Assembly: GCF_000380965.1 (NCBI RefSeq)
Contig: NZ_KB905564.1
Coordinates: forward strand, 1 to 64,000
Source: Paenibacillus ginsengihumi DSM 21568
GTDB lineage: Bacteria > Bacillota > Bacilli > Paenibacillales > NBRC-103111
Direction: 5' to 3'
DNA: 64,000 nucleotides
The translations under genes and the position numbers were made by a program. The notes beneath the pieces are model-generated. The model saw only the letters and a program-made list of their open reading frames with translations. It searched no databases and had not been told where the DNA came from. Shown one piece after another: positions 59,942 to 64,000 of the stretch (its first letter is position 1; the number at the start of each line of letters is the position of its first letter).

Positions 59942-60967
59942 CTATTTTTTGGACAAGCCCAGCTCCGGAATCAGCTTGCCGAAATTGTCGTGATTTTCCT
60001 TCAAATATTGGGCGAAGCTCTGGCTGTCCTTGACGACGACGCTGAGGCCGTTCTTTTGCATGAAGTCGGTGAACTCGCTATCCTCGGTCGCTTTCTTGAA
60101 GCCTTCCGCCAAGATCTCCAGAATCTCGTCCGGGGTATCCTTGGGCACGCCGAGTCCCCGCCATGTCCCGATATAGCTGAATTCCGTTCCAGTCTCTTCC
60201 TTGAACGTCTTCACCCCGGGCAGCACCCGCGACGGCTTGTTATCGAGCACGGCCAGCGAGCGCAGCTTGCCCGCCTCCACCTGGGTCATCACTTCCGGAG
60301 GGCTGACCGGCACGGCGTCCACATGGCCGCCGAGCAGCGCGGTGATGGCAGGAGCGGCTCCTTCGAACGGAATGTGGTTGAACTTCGTTCCGGTCGCCTG
60401 CTCCATGGCGGCCGCGGCAAGATGCCAGATCGCGCCCGTTCCGGAATTGCCCAGCTTCACCCGACCGGGGTTCGCCTTCGCGTATTCCAAAAATTCGTTC
60501 AGCGTCTTCCAAGGGCTATCCGTGCGCACCGTGATGGCCGCCGGCTCGTAGTTCATCATCATGATCGGCTGGAAATCCTCATAGGTGATCGGGGACAGGC
60601 CGAGGTGGGGCAGCGTCGTCAGCTCGACGGTAATGACCGTGACCGTATATCCGTCGGCTTTGGCATTGGAGCCCTCCATCATCCCGACCGAGCCGCCGCC
60701 ACCGGTTTTGTTGACGACCGTGATCGGCTGCTGGAGATGCTTCTCCGCCGCCTTGGCGAGCGCCCTGGCCGTCGTATCCGTGCCGCCGCCCGCCGCGTAA
60801 GGCACGATCAGGTTGATCGGCTTGGTCGGGAAATTCACCGGTTTCGCCGCCCCCGTCTCCGCATTTTGACCGGCAGTCGTCTGCGCCGCTCCGCCGCATG
60901 CCGCAAGCAGCGTCATGCCGACAATCGCCGTCGTGGAGAGCAGAGCGTTCCATTTCCGCTTCTTCAT
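59942..60967 (-). CDS. tctC: tripartite tricarboxylate transporter substrate-binding lipoprotein TctC
   Basis: A 341-residue Bug-family binding protein; ATG 60967 behind GAGGGTG. The signal peptide ends in the lipobox LLAAC. The body starts FPTKPINLIVPYAAGGGTDT, the family's ligand-loop motif, with GGGGSVGMM and GHVDAVPVSPPEV later. It binds a carboxylated metabolite outside the membrane and hands it to TctAB. First gene of the operon; the AraC-type regulator lies just upstream on the same strand. Confidence 0.93.
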   Translation of the reverse strand: MKKRKWNALLSTTAIVGMTLLAACGGAAQTTAGQNAETGAAKPVNFPTKPINLIVPYAAGGGTDTTARALAKAAEKHLQQPITVVNKTGGGGSVGMMEGSNAKADGYTVTVITVELTTLPHLGLSPITYEDFQPIMMMNYEPAAITVRTDSPWKTLNEFLEYAKANPGRVKLGNSGTGAIWHLAAAAMEQATGTKFNHIPFEGAAPAITALLGGHVDAVPVSPPEVMTQVEAGKLRSLAVLDNKPSRVLPGVKTFKEETGTEFSYIGTWRGLGVPKDTPDEILEILAEGFKKATEDSEFTDFMQKNGLSVVVKDSQSFAQYLKENHDNFGKLIPELGLSKK

Positions 60968-61202
60968 CAACTTGCACCCTCTTTTCCGTATCGAATGGTC
61001 AGCGCGTCGGCTGCATTAGCAAGCCGCGGCTTGCTTTCCTAGTGTAGGGGGATGCGGGGCCGCCGGCAATCTGCCGATCGTGCAGTTTACCCGCCAATCG
61101 GCCAATTCAGGCTGCATTTGGCGGATGTGCAAGCATGTTGGTCGATCGGCACATGGCCGGATCGCCGGGAGTTTGCGCCGGATCGGACAAGGAAACAGGA
61201 TT

Positions 61203-63494
61203 CTACGACTCCATGATGTCCTTGGGCGTTCGGTTGACCTCGCGGTATTTGCCCGGCGTCATGCCTTTCACTTTGCGGAAGCTGCGAATGAAGCTCGTTT
61301 CGTTCTGATAGCCGACCTGAGACGCGATATCGGCTACCTTGCGCTCGGTCGCCGTCAGCAGCCGGCAAGCTTCTTCGATGCGCAGCAATGTCAAATATTC
61401 GAAGACCGAATAACCGGTTTCCTGTCTGAAAATGCTGCTGACCGAGGAGACGCTCATCCCGACCGATTCGGCAACGTCCTGGAGGCCGATATTGTCCTTG
61501 AGCCGCTCGCTCATAAATTGAATGATCCGCTGGACGATCAGACGTTCCTTCCGCTCCAGCCGGCCGCGCATCGACTCGGCAGCTGCCCGGGAAGCTTGCA
61601 GCAGGAGGGTTGTGACGTCGGCCAGGTCCATCATTTTCAGCTGATGCGGCGTATAATCCTCGAGCGGAGGCGGCTTTGGCGCATCGTGGGCGGAGCAGAG
61701 CCGCAGCAGCGCTTCGAGCCAGCGCTCGGCGAAGGCGTAGACCGATTCCGGGGGCGGCTGGACGGAGGCGACGGTTTCGGACCAGGCTTGGGTGCCTTGG
61801 GCCAGAGCTTCGGCGTCTCCGGCTTCCGCCTGGCCGAGCCATTCCCGCATCAGCTTCTCCTGCCGGGCTTCGGCAAGCTCGCCGTACGCTGCGTCCGGGG
61901 CGAAGCGGAACGTTTTCCCGTAGCCTTCGTACAGCCGCGCCGCCAGCGCCTCGTTCGCTTCGGCGTACGAGCGGTGAAGCTCGGCAATGGAAGGGGCAGG
62001 CCGCCCGATCCCGATGGACAGCTGCATTCGCAAATAAGCTTCGGCCGATTCGATCGCCTGGTCCAGCCGTTCCTGCAGCCGCTTCTCCGCCTCCGGCACG
62101 GGGTGTCTCGGCTGGACGATGATCAGCACATTTTCCTTGTCGAGGGCGACGCTGGCAGAATGCCACTGCAGGTCCAGCATTTCGTGAATGAGATTGGATA
62201 ACGCATATTTCAGCAGCAGCTGATCCTCCTCGTTGAAATCGGCGGACCAAACCTTGTAGCGGCTGATCGATATGACCGCAGCCGTCAGAGGGCCGTCCGA
62301 CCAATCCTCGAAATACCGCTGCCACTTGAAGCGAATTTCCTTGGCGCCGATCCGGCCGAGCAGCACGTCCTGCACATACTTGGAGCGGACCTCCGGCAGG
62401 CTCTGCTTGCTGAGCGCCGAGCGCAGATCGGCTTCCTTGACCAGCTTCCAAATATGCCGCTCGATGTCGGCCCAATCTCCGGGCGCCCCGGGCTTTCCGC
62501 GGTATCCGACCAGTTCGCGGATTCTGGCCAGCGGACGGAACGCCGTATAGCTGGAATAGCACATCGCCACGCATCCGATCAGAATGGACAACAGCGACAG
62601 CATGACGATGATGTTGCGCACGAGCCGCGCGTTTTTCAGCAGGTCCTCCAGCGAAATGACCGATACCCAGCGCCAGCCGGTCATGTCCGAGAACGTCTGA
62701 TTCGCCAAATAGTCTTGCCCGCCCAGCCGCACGTTTTTGAACGGAAGGATGCTTAGCTCAGCGACAACCCGCCGCATGTCGCTTTCCTTGATCGGCAAGT
62801 TCGTCTTCGGGTATATCAGCTCGCCGTCCAGGCTGAAAATGTACTGCGGAGCCTCCAGATTGGCGTGGATGCCCGTGAACAGCCGGTCGTAATCGATGTT
62901 GATGATCACGAGGCCGGCGAGCCTCTCCTCGTGCCGGATAGGGCGAATTAACGAAATCAGCTCCGTCGGCACAGGAGCCGGTTCCGGACCGCCGCCTCCC
63001 GATCTTCTTGTGATCAGAAGAGGCTTCGTCTCCAGCTCCTTGCTCCACGGAATCCAGGTTCGGTCGCCCATCGTATCCATCGCCTGCTCCTTCTCGCTGT
63101 TCGAAGACAGCACGCGGCCGCGGTTCAAATCGACCACATAAATCGAATGAACTTCATCCTCGTTGGCCGCTGCCTTGACATAAGCCTGGATGCTCGCAAT
63201 CGTTTCCTGGTTCGAGTCGAGGGAGGGGGAGACATACTGTACGACTGATGGGTGGTACGAAAGCTGCACCGCTTTGTTGTCGTATTGGCGGAATTCGCGG
63301 TTGGTTGCGTCCCTGTTGATTTGCAGCAGCTCGGCAATCGGCTGGTTCAGTTCCTTGTCCAGCTTGTCGCGGTAATCGTAGTAGAGAAGCAAGCTGATCG
63401 CAGAAATCAAGGTCGAGATGACCAAGGTCAGCGTAAAAATAAGCAGGCTTTGCCTGTTCGTCAGCAGCATTTTGATCCGGTAATCCACCCGCAT
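61203..63494 (-). CDS. AraC-family regulator with membrane-embedded extracellular sensor
   Basis: A 763-residue protein. ATG 63494 follows AAAGGAGGA; the longer open frame upstream has no ribosome site. Membrane segment 1 (about 14-34) is followed by an extracellular Cache-like sensor (about 35-290), then membrane segment 2 (NIIVMLSLLSILIGCVAMCY). A cytoplasmic linker leads to the C-terminal AraC DNA-binding domain with NIGLQDVAESVGMSVSSVSS and the second helix-turn-helix KVADIASQVGYQNETSFIRS. This layout is common in Paenibacillus near sugar or acid transporters. Control of the tctCBA operon just downstream is inferred. Confidence 0.92.
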   Translation of the reverse strand: MRVDYRIKMLLTNRQSLLIFTLTLVISTLISAISLLLYYDYRDKLDKELNQPIAELLQINRDATNREFRQYDNKAVQLSYHPSVVQYVSPSLDSNQETIASIQAYVKAAANEDEVHSIYVVDLNRGRVLSSNSEKEQAMDTMGDRTWIPWSKELETKPLLITRRSGGGGPEPAPVPTELISLIRPIRHEERLAGLVIINIDYDRLFTGIHANLEAPQYIFSLDGELIYPKTNLPIKESDMRRVVAELSILPFKNVRLGGQDYLANQTFSDMTGWRWVSVISLEDLLKNARLVRNIIVMLSLLSILIGCVAMCYSSYTAFRPLARIRELVGYRGKPGAPGDWADIERHIWKLVKEADLRSALSKQSLPEVRSKYVQDVLLGRIGAKEIRFKWQRYFEDWSDGPLTAAVISISRYKVWSADFNEEDQLLLKYALSNLIHEMLDLQWHSASVALDKENVLIIVQPRHPVPEAEKRLQERLDQAIESAEAYLRMQLSIGIGRPAPSIAELHRSYAEANEALAARLYEGYGKTFRFAPDAAYGELAEARQEKLMREWLGQAEAGDAEALAQGTQAWSETVASVQPPPESVYAFAERWLEALLRLCSAHDAPKPPPLEDYTPHQLKMMDLADVTTLLLQASRAAAESMRGRLERKERLIVQRIIQFMSERLKDNIGLQDVAESVGMSVSSVSSIFRQETGYSVFEYLTLLRIEEACRLLTATERKVADIASQVGYQNETSFIRSFRKVKGMTPGKYREVNRTPKDIMES

Positions 63495-63692
63495 GACCGT
63501 ATCCTCCTTTGCGCAGCGGTAAAGTCTTTTGCTCGCCAATCGCTCACTGCGGCTCACACGGCGGCGGCCTGGCGGACCCGTTGGGAGCAGAAAGCGATTT
63601 CAGCAAAAACATCATACTATAAGCTGCTGCTTCAGGCTAACTTTTTTTGGAAGATCGTTGGGCGGAGCAGAAGGTGCATGCGGGGAAAAAAG

Positions 63693-63732
63693 AGCCGCAC
63701 ACGGGGCGGCGGCCCCATGTGCGGCTTCCTGG
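63693..63732 (-). terminator. xylA terminator
   Basis: AGCCGCACACGGGG (63693-63706) pairs with CCCCATGTGCGGCT (63713-63726), one mismatch; the minus transcript then has a run of U (plus-strand AAAAAA at 63686-63691). Confidence 0.9.
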
Positions 63733-63753
63733 TTCGTGTCAGGACGATCCGGA

Positions 63754-64000
63754 TCAGGCGTTCAAAATGTATTGGTTTAGCACCGAGCGGATCAGCTCGA
63801 CGCGGCCGGACTCGTGAACGATCGGCTTGTTCTGCAGCGCGTACGCCTCCAGCGTATGGAAGTTCGCCTTGCCGGAGACGATGTCCGCTCCGATGCCGGT
63901 ACGGAACGTGGCGTAACGGTTCTCAAGCACGTTCTCGAATACGCGGTCCTCGATCAGCTTCGCCGCCACCTGCAGGCCGCGGGCGAAGGAATCCATGCCG
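63754..64000 (-). CDS. xylA: xylose isomerase, C-terminal part
   Basis: Only the last ~80 codons are in the window; the gene continues past 64000. The sequence [20 protein letters not shown], then [20 protein letters not shown] and [20 protein letters not shown], is the usual XylA C-terminal tail, which wraps around the partner subunit of the tetramer. The catalytic barrel residues are outside. It converts D-xylose to D-xylulose. Confidence 0.92.
   Translation of the reverse strand, partial: GMDSFARGLQVAAKLIEDRVFENVLENRYATFRTGIGADIVSGKANFHTLEAYALQNKPIVHESGRVELIRSVLNQYILNA

Noticed and set aside
1-64000. tRNA, rRNA, prophage or insertion sequence
   Set aside because: No tRNA-like cloverleaf with conserved loop bases, no rRNA segment, no transposase, integrase or phage structural gene was recognised.

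Overview
The window looks like chromosomal DNA of a Paenibacillus-type spore-forming Firmicute (Paenibacillaceae). The genes are GC-rich with strong AAGGAGG-type ribosome sites. There is a spore cortex hydrolase (SleB), an Sda-like sporulation checkpoint protein, a secreted enzyme with S-layer (SLH) modules, a P450 BM3 homologue, many sugar-ABC and LacI/AraC-type genes, and Bacillus-like mhq, yjdF and sasA genes. No tRNA, rRNA, CRISPR or transposase gene was seen.

Layout. 1-2.4 kb: repeats, a small membrane protein, a VOC protein, a DinB-like protein and an SDR remnant. 2.5-5.5 kb: a 1006-residue secreted multidomain protein. 5.7-8.1 kb: an ECF sigma/anti-sigma pair and an AHSA1 protein. 8.4-12.3 kb: a TetR repressor and a self-sufficient CYP102 P450, each behind the same 18-bp palindrome. 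12.5-13.1 kb: yjdF with a probable yjdF riboswitch. 13.2-23.8 kb: an alpha-galactoside/sucrose locus (GH36, LacI repressor, sugar ABC transporter, GH32, GH13) whose two main promoters share a 17-bp operator. 24.8-28.5 kb: a BlaI/BlaR1-like pair and a serine hydrolase that appears to start at AUA. 29-31.5 kb: a hypothetical protein, a GNAT protein, streptothricin acetyltransferase and a deaminase. 31.7-33.8 kb: an SLH beta-lactamase-like protein. 34-37.4 kb: decayed binding-protein and regulator genes followed by an intact GH95 fucosidase. 38.7-40.9 kb: an mhqP-mhqO-mhqD quinone-stress operon with MhqR-like palindromes. 41-44 kb: SasA alarmone synthetase, SleB and an HtrA-like protease without PDZ. 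44.2-45.3 kb: rlmA behind a leader peptide ending Arg-Leu-Arg. 45.7-49.4 kb: the Sda-like protein and a YhgE/Pip protein. 49.5-53.9 kb: a broken Lrp/AsnC gene, a DUF59 protein, and MarR with an EmrAB-like pump and WrbA. 54-57 kb: an Ala-rich membrane protein, a DeoR regulator and a GDPD. 57-64 kb: a tctCBA-SDR operon with an AraC-type sensor regulator, and the 3' end of xylA.

The intergenic DNA holds the most unusual structure. Three arrays (198-382, 15532-15714, 38166-38351) each contain four copies of a 19-bp inverted-repeat word close to TGTTGYAYAAARTRCAACA, spaced 51-52, 62-63 and 51-52 bp. A fourth array (24219-24406) has a different word (ATAAG...CTTAT) but exactly the same 51/62/51 spacing. 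These distances are close to 5, 6 and 5 helical turns. Two of the arrays sit in larger composite repeats that are inverted relative to each other. The second highlight is the rlmA leader, which has the hallmarks of macrolide-sensing translational attenuation.
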